A stretch of 62,146 nucleotides of DNA from a virus: positions 1 to 62,146 of IMG/VR virus record IMGVR_UViG_3300047311_000415. One strand, written 5' to 3'. The position numbers and the translations under genes are program-made. Positions 1 through 7,142 of the stretch are shown one piece after another (within the stretch, counting starts at the first letter, position 1; every line of letters begins with the position of its first letter). The notes under the pieces are model-generated. The model was not told the origin of the DNA and ran no database searches. It was given only the letters and a program-made list of their open reading frames with translations.

Positions 1-831
1 GGGGCAACTGAGGACGAGCAGTTTTTAACTGGCCTGCACTTACTCAAAACCAACTCCTGTAACCTAGTTTTGGCCAATGATACCAAGACTCGACTAAACA
101 TGATCATCACCCCAGAGCAGGCTCGTCACTGTGTCACTACTGACCGTGATATTGCTTTGGACATGCTGGCGACAATGACTGTCTCCCGTTCCAAAGGTAC
201 CTTCACCCGTTCCAAGGTGATGTCTAAACAGGGTATTGACTGGTCCAATAGTGCCATTCCAGCCTCTTTGAGGAAGGTTGTCAACCACTGTATCGACAAG
301 GGAGCTTACAAGCCATTCAATGGTGCAACGGTCGGACACTTCGCTGTCAAGCGTGACAATGAATATTTCATCACCTCCAAACGTAAGTCAGACTTCAATA
401 AGTTGGCTGAGGTAGGTATGGTAGAGTGCCGCGTCCTTGAGCCTGGACACCCACATTACACTGAAGATACGGTGTATGCCTATGGTGGGAAGCCCTCTGT
501 TGGCGGACAGTCTCAAAGGATTATCTTCAAGGAACATCCTGACATGGACTGCATTGTTCACTTCCACTGCCCTCCTAAGCCAGAAGCTAAGCTCTCTGTC
601 AGAGACCAGGCGCCTTATGAGTGCGGTAGTCATGAGTGTGGTCAGAACACCAGCCGAGGTCTAAAAGAAGAGATTCCTGGCATCAAATGTGTCTATTTGG
701 ACAACCATGGCCCTAACATTGTGTTCAACCGTAACATTGAGCCTGAGAAGGTAATCAAGTTTATCGAAGACAACTTCGACCTAACTAAGTCTACTGACGG
801 AGTAGATAGGAACAAATCAGTGGTAGTATAA
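1..831 (+). CDS. CoaB-like (DFP) C-terminus fused to class II aldolase/adducin domain, 5' partial
   Basis: The frame is open from the first base of the window, so the N-terminus lies outside; 276 residues are visible. Residues about 1-45 resemble the C-terminal end of phosphopantothenoylcysteine synthetase (the CoaB/DFP family), with the typical NLVLAND segment followed by NMIITP. Residues about 95-265 look like a class II aldolase/adducin domain: an ITSKRKSDF stretch, HPDMDCIVHFH near residue 178 (likely metal histidines) and DNHGPN near 235. CoaB joins 4'-phosphopantothenate to cysteine in CoA synthesis; the aldolase partner acts on small sugar-phosphate-like substrates. The substrate of this fusion is unknown to me. 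A TTG at 70 could be an internal start but would cut the first domain. The stop overlaps the ATG of the next gene. Confidence 0.6.
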   Translation, partial: GATEDEQFLTGLHLLKTNSCNLVLANDTKTRLNMIITPEQARHCVTTDRDIALDMLATMTVSRSKGTFTRSKVMSKQGIDWSNSAIPASLRKVVNHCIDKGAYKPFNGATVGHFAVKRDNEYFITSKRKSDFNKLAEVGMVECRVLEPGHPHYTEDTVYAYGGKPSVGGQSQRIIFKEHPDMDCIVHFHCPPKPEAKLSVRDQAPYECGSHECGQNTSRGLKEEIPGIKCVYLDNHGPNIVFNRNIEPEKVIKFIEDNFDLTKSTDGVDRNKSVVV

Positions 832-1154
832 TGTTCATTCACTATGACAAACAGATTCTCAATTCTGACACTATTAGGTGGATTGAGTGCTATAATTTGG
901 TCTCCGGGGGCTATATTCGTCTCTATCTTCAGGACGGCTCGTCGGAATTGGTAGAAGGTCCTGCGGCCTTTGATATAGTGATGCGGCTCTGTCCTGACGC
1001 ACTAGAGGGCGAGAATGCTAAATATAAACGCCACGCTTGGGCGATTCATAATCTTTTAGGGCACCCCTTGATGCAGATTTTTTCATGGTTAGGTTTCACG
1101 AAGCTGGGCCTCAAAATTCATGACATAACTGTACCTAACCCTATTACTAAGTAG
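831..1154 (+). CDS. Conserved phage-type hypothetical protein
   Basis: A 107-residue protein whose ATG overlaps the previous TAA (TAATG), so it is probably translationally coupled. Its C-terminal half carries HNLLGHPLMQI and KLGLKIHDITVP, a pattern I associate with small phage proteins of unknown role. It has no membrane segment or metal site. The start sits in the context GGTAGTATAATG, which recurs almost exactly before the DNA ligase gene and in shorter form before the EF-Ts gene. Confidence 0.7.
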   Translation: MFIHYDKQILNSDTIRWIECYNLVSGGYIRLYLQDGSSELVEGPAAFDIVMRLCPDALEGENAKYKRHAWAIHNLLGHPLMQIFSWLGFTKLGLKIHDITVPNPITK

Positions 1155-1166
1155 ATAAGTAGATAA

Positions 1167-1706
1167 ATGGGAACCAAACTAGAAATCGAACGCAAGTACT
1201 TAGTCAAGCTTCCATCATCTTGGTCGGCACTTGCCGAGCTGTTTGATGGTATCGTGGATGTCAAACGTATCTCACAGACTTATTTGAAGCCTGAGCCTGG
1301 TGAACAGGCAGCTAGGGTAAGAAAAACGATTGAGGGGCTTAGTGGGGACACTGAAACTGTATTCCATCATAACCAGAAGAAGCCGACAGGCGATACTGGA
1401 GTCCATGAAGAAACCGAGTCAGAGATTAGTGAGAAAGAGTATAATCAGGCCCTCAAGGGAGCAAACCCTGATAAATGCGCTGTTGAGAAGACCCGCTTCG
1501 TCTTCAACTGGCACGATCAAGTTTTTGAGCTTGACCTATTCAAAGGGCACCTCAAGGGGCTGGCTATATTGGAGATTGAACTAGAAGACAAGGACGATAC
1601 AGTAGAGTTACCTCCCTTCCTCAAGATCATCAAAGAAGTAACCAAGGATAAGAAGTTTACTAATTTCAGTTTGGCTGATAAGAAATTGAAAGAGAAATGT
1701 GAGTAA
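1167..1706 (+). CDS. CYTH domain protein (triphosphatase / class IV adenylate cyclase fold)
   Basis: The N-terminus reads LEIERKYLV at residues 4-12, the signature ExExK of the CYTH triphosphate tunnel family. Alternating charged strands follow: RISQTYL, ARVRKTI, EETESEI, VEKTRFVF, FELDLFKG and LEIELED, which supply the acidic and basic residues of the metal-triphosphate tunnel. At 179 residues it matches the single-domain members (ThTPase, CyaB, inorganic triphosphatase). In a phage it could remove inorganic triphosphate or hydrolyse a triphosphorylated nucleotide; the substrate cannot be read from sequence. It starts 12 nt after the previous gene. Confidence 0.88.
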   Translation: MGTKLEIERKYLVKLPSSWSALAELFDGIVDVKRISQTYLKPEPGEQAARVRKTIEGLSGDTETVFHHNQKKPTGDTGVHEETESEISEKEYNQALKGANPDKCAVEKTRFVFNWHDQVFELDLFKGHLKGLAILEIELEDKDDTVELPPFLKIIKEVTKDKKFTNFSLADKKLKEKCE

Positions 1707-1938
1707 GACAATGGCAAGTTTAAAAGACCTTTCATCAAAAATTACCGATGCTTTGGACAAAATCCTACCAGATGAAGTGCGTTGCGCTTTTGTTTTGATT
1801 GACATCAAAGAGAAGGAAGTCTCAACGGTTTCCAATATGTCGGATGAAAGCACCATCGCTTTGCTAGAAGAAGCGGTCAAAGGTCTGCAAGATCCTGAGA
1901 TTACTACGGATCCTGTGCATGATTTGAAAGTCAATTAA
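1699..1938 (+). CDS. Hypothetical protein, 79 aa
   Basis: A GTG start is chosen because it fits the recurrent GTGAGT overlap seen at other junctions here (9811, 10789, 51674). An ATG at 1711 would shorten it by four residues. The protein has an amphipathic N-terminal helix and a central hydrophobic strand (CAFVLIDI), with no recognised motif. It is the last gene before the tRNA-Cys leader. Confidence 0.6.
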   Translation: MSKTMASLKDLSSKITDALDKILPDEVRCAFVLIDIKEKEVSTVSNMSDESTIALLEEAVKGLQDPEITTDPVHDLKVN

Positions 1939-1948
1939 CCTACCAATA

Positions 1949-1970
1949 ATCGGATATATAATGTACCGAT
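1949..1970 (+). promoter_or_regulatory. TATA-rich core inside an inverted repeat, upstream of tRNA-Cys
   Basis: The repeat arms ATCGG (1949-1953) and CCGAT (1966-1970) enclose the AT-rich core ATATATAATGTA. It lies 4 nt before the tRNA-Cys gene. Similar TATA cores inside unrelated inverted repeats occur before other tRNA and gene blocks in this window. Promoter/operator function is inferred. Confidence 0.35.
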
Positions 1971-1974
1971 ATAA

Positions 1975-2050
1975 GTCGCAGTACCCAATCGGATAAGGGA
2001 GCTGTCTGCAAAACAGCTATTAGTTGGTTCGACTCCAACCTGCGACTCCA
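1975..2050 (+). tRNA. tRNA-Cys (GCA)
   Basis: A full cloverleaf: acceptor GTCGCAG/CTGCGAC, anticodon stem GCTGT/ACAGC with loop CTGCAAA (anticodon GCA), T arm GTTGG/CCAAC, discriminator U73 and encoded CCA. U73 is the usual cysteine identity base. It is the first of a run of tRNAs otherwise dominated by serine acceptors. Confidence 0.95.
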
Positions 2051-2057
2051 ACCTTAC

Positions 2058-2147
2058 GGAGAGGTGTGTGAGTGGCTGAAACAGCAACCCTGGAAAGGTT
2101 GTGTGCTCGCAAGGGCACCGAGGGTTCGAATCCCTCCTTCTCCGCCA
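2058..2147 (+). tRNA. tRNA-Ser (GGA)
   Basis: A class II tRNA with a long variable arm. Acceptor GGAGAGG pairs with CTTCTCC with one wobble, anticodon stem CAACC/GGTTG encloses loop CTGGAAA (GGA, reads UCC/UCU), and G73 and CCA are encoded. The next start codon begins at the very next base after CCA. Confidence 0.94.
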
Positions 2148-2306
2148 ATGAGTAAGAGAGTAGAGTTTTCAGAAGACTTTAATGCCACAGAATGGAAAGT
2201 TCTGGGCGTCTGGACCGAAGAAGAAGCCAAAGAAAATTGGCCGAAGCTTCAAGAGTGGATAGAGCAAACTCAAGTGTTTGGTTTCTTTAGAATGGTGGAT
2301 GAATAA
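2148..2306 (+). CDS. Hypothetical protein, 52 aa, starting directly after tRNA-Ser CCA
   Basis: The ATG is the first codon after the tRNA 3' CCA, with zero spacing. The same frame extends upstream through the tRNA, but that part cannot be coding. The product is acidic and aromatic (WKVLGVW, QVFGFFRMVDE) with no known motif. Once the tRNA 3' end is matured, no Shine-Dalgarno could remain on the mRNA, so translation would be leaderless or occur before processing. Confidence 0.6.
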   Translation: MSKRVEFSEDFNATEWKVLGVWTEEEAKENWPKLQEWIEQTQVFGFFRMVDE

Positions 2307-2507
2307 ATGTGCTATCTATGTTTACAGGATAATCCATTCGCAATTCCAGAGGATCATAGTCAATTAAGTCTTCAAAAGAAGAAGGCAAGAGCGGCTTTGG
2401 TCAAAGAACTTCTAAAGGACCTAGAGTCTTATAGTCCTTGTGAAGATGGTGTCAAAGAAGTTGAAGCTCTAAAAGAAGAGCAGTATAGGTTGTCTAGAGA
2501 GTTGTAA
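2307..2507 (+). CDS. Hypothetical helical protein, 66 aa
   Basis: The ATG follows the previous TAA with no gap. The N-terminus has a CxxC (MCYLC) and the rest is a charged, probably coiled helix rich in Lys and Glu. No family is recognised. It sits between two serine tRNA genes. Confidence 0.65.
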   Translation: MCYLCLQDNPFAIPEDHSQLSLQKKKARAALVKELLKDLESYSPCEDGVKEVEALKEEQYRLSREL

Positions 2508-2512
2508 CATAC

Positions 2513-2602
2513 GGAAACTTGGCCGAGTGGTTTAAGGCGCTAGTCTTGAAAACTAGAGTAGGTGAAAGCCTGCCGGGGGTTCGAATCCCTCAGTTTCCGC
2601 CA
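2513..2602 (+). tRNA. tRNA-Ser (TGA)
   Basis: Class II tRNA: acceptor GGAAACT/AGTTTCC, anticodon stem CTAGT/ACTAG with loop CTTGAAA (TGA, reads UCA), long variable arm, T arm GGGGG-type with TTCGAAT loop, G73 and encoded CCA. Confidence 0.95.
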
Positions 2603-2630
2603 GATTATATATTCAAATAGGTAAGTGTCA

Positions 2631-3065
2631 ATGAAGCGTATTGGTGTAGCCGGAATGATTAGGAGTGGTGGATTCCACTCTGAGCATCTTCTATTAGGTC
2701 GCAGGGGAAAAGATCCCAATCGCGGCCTTTATGTTTTACCAGGTGGCGGCGTTGAAGATGGAGAGACTTTAGAAGAGGCTTTCTGTCGAGAAGTGATGGA
2801 AGAAACAGGTCTAAAGATCATAGAAGACCCATACCGTTGGCAGTATTGTCCAGACCTTATTGAGCTACCAGACCGCATAATTCTTGTTACTCATGCATCA
2901 GTAGACTTTGATAGCCTTCATGAGTACAACGACAAGCCACGAGATGGCAGCGACCTCTACAACGTGGGATGGTATTCGATATATGATCTACCATGGGATG
3001 TATCACCAGTTATCAAGCCCGTTCTACAAAGATATAACTTTATAGTTAGAAACAAGCCAGAATGA
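2631..3065 (+). CDS. Nudix hydrolase
   Basis: Residues about 40-62 form a complete Nudix box (GX5EX7REXXEEXG: GGVEDGE followed by REVMEETGL). The family hydrolyses nucleoside diphosphates linked to another moiety, such as ADP-ribose, NADH, dNTPs or capped RNA. The ATG at 2631 has an AGG 9 nt upstream; a GTG at 2625 would be too close to it. The stop overlaps the start of the ADP-ribosylglycohydrolase gene (ATGA), so the two are probably co-translated. ADP-ribose or a related compound is therefore a reasonable but unproven substrate. Confidence 0.93.
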   Translation: MKRIGVAGMIRSGGFHSEHLLLGRRGKDPNRGLYVLPGGGVEDGETLEEAFCREVMEETGLKIIEDPYRWQYCPDLIELPDRIILVTHASVDFDSLHEYNDKPRDGSDLYNVGWYSIYDLPWDVSPVIKPVLQRYNFIVRNKPE

Positions 3066-3982
3066 ATAAGATTGCTACACTAGTAGGTTGCGCCATTGGA
3101 GACGCATTAGGGAATCCATTTGAGATGTGGAGCGTCACTGAACCAGTGCTCAAAGCCTGGGATGGACAGTTCAAAGCCGGTGGAACCTTTTGGAAAGGTG
3201 AGGCCGGTCAATACACTGATGACACCCTAATGAGCATCGCTTTGGCCACTTCTTTGATTGAGAAGGGTGGGTTTGACCAAGAGCATGTTGCTCAGCAATA
3301 CTTAGCTTGGATGGAGTCTGGTAACACCCGAGGCATTGGCGGTACAACTCATAAAGCTTTGACGAGACTTAAGCTTGGCGCGTCCTCTCTTGAGAGTGGA
3401 GTAACTCACAATGATGGTAAGCCTGCTTCCGGTAACGGAACGGCTATGCGCGCCTCTCCAATTGGCATCTTTTACCGTGGAGACCCTGGTAAACTGATTG
3501 AGGTTGCAATGAATGATGCATCCATTACTCACAACTCCTTTGAGCCTAAGATGGGTTCGGTGGCAGTTGCATTGGGTACAGCGTTGATTGCTAATGGTGC
3601 AACTGACATGATTGAGGTTGTGAGAGAAGTCTCAGAGGTTATCTCTGACTCCATCGTGAAAGAGAAGTTACTGCTAGCACTAACCCATATAGAAATGGGG
3701 ACGGACGTATTCGAGGCCCTTGCGCAGATCGGCGTCAATGGCTATGTTCCTGAGACGGTTGGCGCAGCTTTCTATTGTTTAGGTGCCAACGTAAACTATA
3801 GAGACACTGTAGTGTTAGCTGTTCAGGCTGGCGGAGATACAGATACTACTGCTGCGATTGCTGGAGCAATGGCCGGAACTTTGTATGGATTAGATGGTAT
3901 CCCGGCGGAATACAAGGATAAAGTAGAGAATTTCGAGTTATTGCAGTCATTGACTGATGAACTTGTCAATAACGAGATATAA
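3062..3982 (+). CDS. ADP-ribosylglycohydrolase (DraG/ARH family), copy 1
   Basis: A full-length 306-residue member of the all-helical DraG/ARH fold. Metal and substrate motifs are visible: GCAIGDALGNPFE (8-20), YTDDT (about 50-54), GNGTAMRASPIG in the centre and AGGDTDTTAA (about 258-267), giving the two sets of Asp ligands for the binuclear Mg site. The family removes ADP-ribose from arginine, serine or other linkages, or hydrolyses O-acetyl-ADP-ribose. It overlaps the Nudix gene by 4 nt, suggesting release and then breakdown of ADP-ribose. A clear paralog lies at 34663-35580. Confidence 0.95.
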   Translation: MNKIATLVGCAIGDALGNPFEMWSVTEPVLKAWDGQFKAGGTFWKGEAGQYTDDTLMSIALATSLIEKGGFDQEHVAQQYLAWMESGNTRGIGGTTHKALTRLKLGASSLESGVTHNDGKPASGNGTAMRASPIGIFYRGDPGKLIEVAMNDASITHNSFEPKMGSVAVALGTALIANGATDMIEVVREVSEVISDSIVKEKLLLALTHIEMGTDVFEALAQIGVNGYVPETVGAAFYCLGANVNYRDTVVLAVQAGGDTDTTAAIAGAMAGTLYGLDGIPAEYKDKVENFELLQSLTDELVNNEI

Positions 3983-3993
3983 AAGATACGTAC

Positions 3994-4085
3994 GGAGATT
4001 TGGCAGAGAGGCCGATCGCGTCAGTTTGCTAAACTGAAGAGGGTGTAAAAGCCCTCCGGGGGTTCGAATCCCCCAGTCTCCGCCA
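3994..4085 (+). tRNA. tRNA-Ser (GCT)
   Basis: Class II tRNA: acceptor GGAGATT/AGTCTCC (one wobble), anticodon stem TCAGT/ACTGA with loop TTGCTAA (GCT, reads AGC/AGU), long variable arm, T arm GGGGG/CCCCC, G73 and CCA encoded. Confidence 0.94.
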
Positions 4086-4089
4086 CACT

Positions 4090-4174
4090 GGAAGATAAAC
4101 CAATCTGGGATTGGCACTGTTTCGAAAACAGATGGCCCCTTCGGGGTGGAGTTCGATTCTTCTATCTTCCGCCA
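4090..4174 (+). tRNA. tRNA-Ser (CGA)
   Basis: Acceptor GGAAGAT/ATCTTCC, loop TTCGAAA (CGA, reads UCG), variable arm TGGCCCC-TTC-GGGGTGG, T loop TTCGATT, G73 and CCA encoded. The outermost anticodon-stem pair is an A-A mismatch. This is the fourth serine acceptor in 2.1 kb. Confidence 0.9.
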
Positions 4175-4191
4175 CTCGGGTGTTTTAAGCT

Positions 4192-4247
4192 CTTGTTTTG
4201 ACCTTGCTAGGCTATTCAATGCGTGGAACGTAGCTAAACAAAACAAG
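4192..4247 (+). other. Spacer hairpin between two tRNA genes
   Basis: CTTGTTTTG (4192-4200) is perfectly complementary to CAAAACAAG (4239-4247), with a 38-nt interior that contains a further GCTA/TAGC pairing. No ORF or U-tract accompanies it. It could be a processing signal or a small structured RNA. Confidence 0.3.
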
Positions 4248-4253
4248 AAATAT

Positions 4254-4324
4254 AGGGTCGAGTATAGGATACAACGGAGCCTCCAAAACTCCGGAAGAGG
4301 GTTCGATTCCCTCCGGCCCTGCCA
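4254..4324 (+). tRNA. tRNA-Trp (CCA), reduced D arm
   Basis: Acceptor AGGGTCG/CGGCCCT with A1-U72 and G73 as in bacterial tRNA-Trp, loop CTCCAAA (anticodon CCA), T arm GAGGG/CCCTC with TTCGATT, and encoded CCA. Only 15 nt separate the acceptor and anticodon stems; the D arm can form GTAT/ATAC with a 3-nt loop and lacks a normal GG-containing D loop. The 31-39 pair is a C-A mismatch. It may be a functional but divergent tRNA or a decaying one. Confidence 0.75.
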
Positions 4325-4346
4325 ACCATTATAGATTGAACATTAC

Positions 4347-4598
4347 ATGAAAAGATGCGCGGCCGTTCTTGAGCGTAATCAAGAAACTGGTAAAGAGGAA
4401 TGGCGTTTCTATCACAACCCAACCATTGGGGACATTCGCAGGCTTCGGCAAAGGGGCGCTATTGTTATGCGCCAACTCGTTGAGCGTTATGGGAATGAAG
4501 TCCATAAACGTTGGGTAACTGATTCTGGAGTAGTAGTGGTTCATAGAACTGACTACTTATCCTATGAGCAATTAAGGAGACTCAACGATGGATATTAA
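4347..4598 (+). CDS. Hypothetical protein, 83 aa
   Basis: A basic protein beginning MKRCAAVLER, with a predicted strand pair around VVVVHRTDYL and a helical C-terminus. No strong ribosome site precedes the ATG. It overlaps the next gene by 11 nt. No family is recognised. Confidence 0.65.
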   Translation: MKRCAAVLERNQETGKEEWRFYHNPTIGDIRRLRQRGAIVMRQLVERYGNEVHKRWVTDSGVVVVHRTDYLSYEQLRRLNDGY

Positions 4599-5121
4599 TG
4601 AAGGTATGGAGTATCTTAGGAATCTATACAAAGACAAAGAGTGGTATCATTCTGTTGGTCTGGATCAATACGGCCGCATCGTGGTATACATTCACTTCTC
4701 GACTCACGAGACACTTCGTGACATCCCTGACCGTGTAGCTAACAAGCAAGTGCTTACACATTTCGCCGCTAGTTTATGTCTAGACCCAGATAAGTACGTC
4801 AATCGACCTACTTCAAGGCTCTTTCCAGTGGCTACGGGAACCTTACCGCCACCTATTGAAGATCAAATTGTTGATGTGGTAGGATCATTGTCGGGCGGCA
4901 CAGATACTCAAGAGTTGAGTATTCGTTATCTAGAGAATGAACTAGATAGACTTGAGCGGGCCTGCGGCAGCAATACTCTCCAAGATATCTTCTACGAGAT
5001 CAAGGATGCGCACAATGCTGTGACTAATCTCTCAGCCCGCTATCCTGAAGTTCGTACAGCCCTTGAGAGGTTGTTTGACCAGTATGGCTTCGATGTCATC
5101 TATGAGAACCTAGATGGGTAA
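4588..5121 (+). CDS. Hypothetical protein, 177 aa
   Basis: The ATG is preceded by AAGGAG at 4573-4578. The N-terminal half (about 1-75) appears alpha/beta with GLDQYGRIVVYIHF. A linker rich in Pro and Gly follows, and then a helical C-terminal region (95-175) with LENELDRLERACG. I do not recognise the family. Confidence 0.75.
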   Translation: MDINEGMEYLRNLYKDKEWYHSVGLDQYGRIVVYIHFSTHETLRDIPDRVANKQVLTHFAASLCLDPDKYVNRPTSRLFPVATGTLPPPIEDQIVDVVGSLSGGTDTQELSIRYLENELDRLERACGSNTLQDIFYEIKDAHNAVTNLSARYPEVRTALERLFDQYGFDVIYENLDG

Positions 5122-5126
5122 TTTCT

Positions 5127-5459
5127 ATGAGCAGCGAGAAGAAAGTAATCCGAAAATTATTCCGTGATGCTTGTTACAAGCGTGATGGGTTTCGTTGCGC
5201 CATGTGTAATATGAAGTCGTCCAGGGATAACGCTGAGAACGAATTAGACGCCCACCACATTACTGATCGTAATAAAATGCCAAATGGTGGTTATGTTAAA
5301 GAGAATGGCATCTCTTTGTGTCCAGATTGCCATCAAAAGGCAGAAGTCTACCACTCGACCGGGACCGCTTTAGAAGGTTTTGCGCCGGACGATCTCTATA
5401 AGAAAATCAATTCCAGTTATGAAAAGGCAGTTGAAGCCAGCAATAAATTGAGTTCCTGA
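5127..5459 (+). CDS. HNH endonuclease
   Basis: A 110-residue protein with zinc-binding CAMC and CPDC pairs and the catalytic DAHHIT segment between them, followed by NGISLCPDCHQKAE, the classic HNH layout. Such stand-alone enzymes nick or cut DNA and often behave as homing endonucleases in phages. There are two more HNH proteins in this window (22958 and 40978) with different sequences. Confidence 0.92.
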   Translation: MSSEKKVIRKLFRDACYKRDGFRCAMCNMKSSRDNAENELDAHHITDRNKMPNGGYVKENGISLCPDCHQKAEVYHSTGTALEGFAPDDLYKKINSSYEKAVEASNKLSS

Positions 5460-5502
5460 TATATGCTATAATGGGTGCCATCTTCTAATAAGATCGCATA
5501 TA
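5460..5502 (+). promoter_or_regulatory. Extended -10 promoter and structured leader
   Basis: TGCTATAAT at 5464-5472 is a good extended -10 element. The same DNA forms nested inverted repeats: TATATGC (5460-5466) with GCATATA (5496-5502) outside ATCTT/AAGAT (5480-5494). About 80 nt of leader follows with an isolated AGGAGGT (5525-5531) not followed by a usable ORF, before the gene at 5586. Confidence 0.45.
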
Positions 5503-5585
5503 GATATTATCCCATAGCCCTTTAGGAGGTACTCGATTCATTGAAATTACTTTAACGCTTTCACTTTACATAAATGGAGTTAAAA

Positions 5586-5945
5586 ATGACTCTTAACGAA
5601 TTTGAATCTCTCACCGAAATTGAAACCTCAACCTCAGAAGAGAAGGATGAAGAATTCAGCATCCCTCTAGATATCTCTGATATCATCAGCATTTGCAGAG
5701 ACTTTAATAGTCTCGGTTGGCAAATTCAGCAACAAGTAGAGAATATACTAGAAGTCGGCGTGGAAGAATCCATTAAAAGCGGTAATGTCAAGAAAGAATC
5801 GTTGCCTTACGTCAAACACTTCTTACGCAAGATTTGCGACAATGCCTACTTCGGTGACGCGGTAAGCCAGGCGCAAGACTGCATAAGACTCATTCAAGAC
5901 TACGAAGAGGCGCATCATATCCGATACGTTTCTAACTACAACTAA
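5586..5945 (+). CDS. Hypothetical acidic protein, 119 aa
   Basis: Starts at the ATG preceded by GGAG with a 6-nt gap; an upstream in-frame ATG at 5574 lacks this. The first 35 residues are Glu/Thr/Ser-rich and probably disordered; the remainder is helical (DIISICRDFNSLGW). It has its own promoter region and is followed directly by a terminator, so it appears to be a monocistronic, possibly abundant product. No family is recognised. Confidence 0.75.
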   Translation: MTLNEFESLTEIETSTSEEKDEEFSIPLDISDIISICRDFNSLGWQIQQQVENILEVGVEESIKSGNVKKESLPYVKHFLRKICDNAYFGDAVSQAQDCIRLIQDYEEAHHIRYVSNYN

Positions 5946-5955
5946 ACACTTAATT

Positions 5956-5979
5956 ATCGGGGGCGTAACAGCCCCCGAT
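5956..5979 (+). terminator. Probable intrinsic terminator
   Basis: ATCGGGGGC (5956-5964) and GCCCCCGAT (5971-5979) form a 9-bp GC-rich stem with loop GTAACA, followed by a short T-rich run TTCATTT. It lies 10 nt after the preceding stop and just before the next start. Confidence 0.8.
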
Positions 5980-5987
5980 TCATTTCC

Positions 5988-6404
5988 ATGGATAACACTT
6001 TAGATAAAGAAGAGTATGCCAAGAACATTTATGTCATTCGACATAAGTTAGCTTTGCTGAAGCCGTGTGCTGGTCGTGGTGACCGCTGGGAATATCGGGT
6101 TGGTAATTTCAATGTTGTCATGTTCGCATATGACATTGGTGATGTACCACCCCATATGGATTCTATTCTTAGATTTAAAGAAGTTGATGTGATATTGAAT
6201 GAGTACAGTAAGAATGATACTGTCTCAAGCGTTTCTCTTAGAGATGACCCGCGATTCAAAAGTTACGAGCCAATCCAATACAATGTGATTGAGTCCCCCA
6301 ACGGAAAGATTAATATAAGCAATGGGGACAAGATGCCCATTCTTCATTTGTGTGAACTTATTCGTTACCTTCATCGCCTATCCAATCTAACAGCATTCAT
6401 GTAA
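5988..6404 (+). CDS. Hypothetical protein ending in an NLxAF tail
   Basis: A 138-residue alpha/beta-like protein of unknown function. Its C-terminus (YLHRLSNLTAFM) matches the ends of the proteins at 21291 (VNNLKAFL) and 47376 (YLNLKAFV). The 21291 product has a similar length, so the two may be distant paralogs. Transcription would have to pass or start beyond the terminator just upstream. Confidence 0.7.
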   Translation: MDNTLDKEEYAKNIYVIRHKLALLKPCAGRGDRWEYRVGNFNVVMFAYDIGDVPPHMDSILRFKEVDVILNEYSKNDTVSSVSLRDDPRFKSYEPIQYNVIESPNGKINISNGDKMPILHLCELIRYLHRLSNLTAFM

Positions 6405-6414
6405 GAGGTGTATT

Positions 6415-6639
6415 ATGGACAGCACTCATGTATATGTCATCAAGACGCTCATCAATGAGTATGGCGCACAAGAAGCCTTGCGAGGGTTCCGCCAGGCATT
6501 AATAGAGTGCGCAGATGAATACTCTGACCTGGGACTCAAGGGTCGAGCCTATGAAGCAGCCGAAGTAGCTGAACTACTTTCAGATGTCGAAGATGTCTCA
6601 GGGGCAGGTAGCCCCGCTGAAACCGATGATATAGTTTAG
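6415..6639 (+). CDS. Hypothetical helical protein, 74 aa
   Basis: An acidic protein starting MDSTHVYVIKTLINEYG, mainly helical, with a low-complexity Ser/Gly/Glu tail. The ribosome site AGAGGTG lies 7 nt before the ATG. No family is recognised. Confidence 0.7.
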   Translation: MDSTHVYVIKTLINEYGAQEALRGFRQALIECADEYSDLGLKGRAYEAAEVAELLSDVEDVSGAGSPAETDDIV

Positions 6640-6641
6640 AC

Positions 6642-7142
6642 ATGCTGGCCATTTTTCTCACAGCGCTTGTCGCATTCTTCATCTCTAGCCTTTTTGGCTA
6701 TGTAGTCCATCGATCGCTCCATCAAAAGTGGACTGGTCGCCTCAATCAAAAACATATGACTCACCACCTGATTCTCTATCCTCCGACAGATTACCTTTCG
6801 GAGAAGTATAGACAAGCAGGTGCTGATAATACTGTTGTCACTTTTACAATAGCAGCTATACCTTTGGTACTAATCCCCATACTCTTAGGAGTTTTGGGGA
6901 TTCTACCTTTACCATTGGTCATAACTGCCTTAATTGTAATGGGTCTTATGGGATTCTTTCATGATTACCTTCATGACTCATTCCACATAAAAAATCATTT
7001 TCTTAATCGAATTCCGGGAGTTAGGAATATCTTTGCATACTGGAACCGACTGCACTACCTACATCATATAGATATGCAGAAGAACTTCGGCATCTTCCTA
7101 TTTCATTGGGATCACGTATTCAAAACCTATTGGAAGCAATGA
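6642..7142 (+). CDS. Membrane fatty acid hydroxylase/sterol desaturase-like protein
   Basis: An integral membrane protein with hydrophobic helices at about 1-20, 65-85 and 90-110, and histidine boxes typical of the membrane di-iron hydroxylase superfamily: HRSLH, HMTHH, HDYLHDSFH and HYLHH. Family members oxidise lipids or carotenoids using two iron atoms and an external electron donor. At 166 residues it is shorter than most sterol desaturases and closer to small bacterial hydroxylases such as the CrtZ type. A ferredoxin gene follows one gene later and could be the electron donor (inference). The next start overlaps this stop. Confidence 0.82.
   Translation: MLAIFLTALVAFFISSLFGYVVHRSLHQKWTGRLNQKHMTHHLILYPPTDYLSEKYRQAGADNTVVTFTIAAIPLVLIPILLGVLGILPLPLVITALIVMGLMGFFHDYLHDSFHIKNHFLNRIPGVRNIFAYWNRLHYLHHIDMQKNFGIFLFHWDHVFKTYWKQ

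Noticed and set aside
4175-4253. The spacer hairpin between tRNA-Ser and tRNA-Trp as a degenerate tRNA
   Set aside because: It has no T arm, D arm or CCA; only the outer 9-bp stem is clear.
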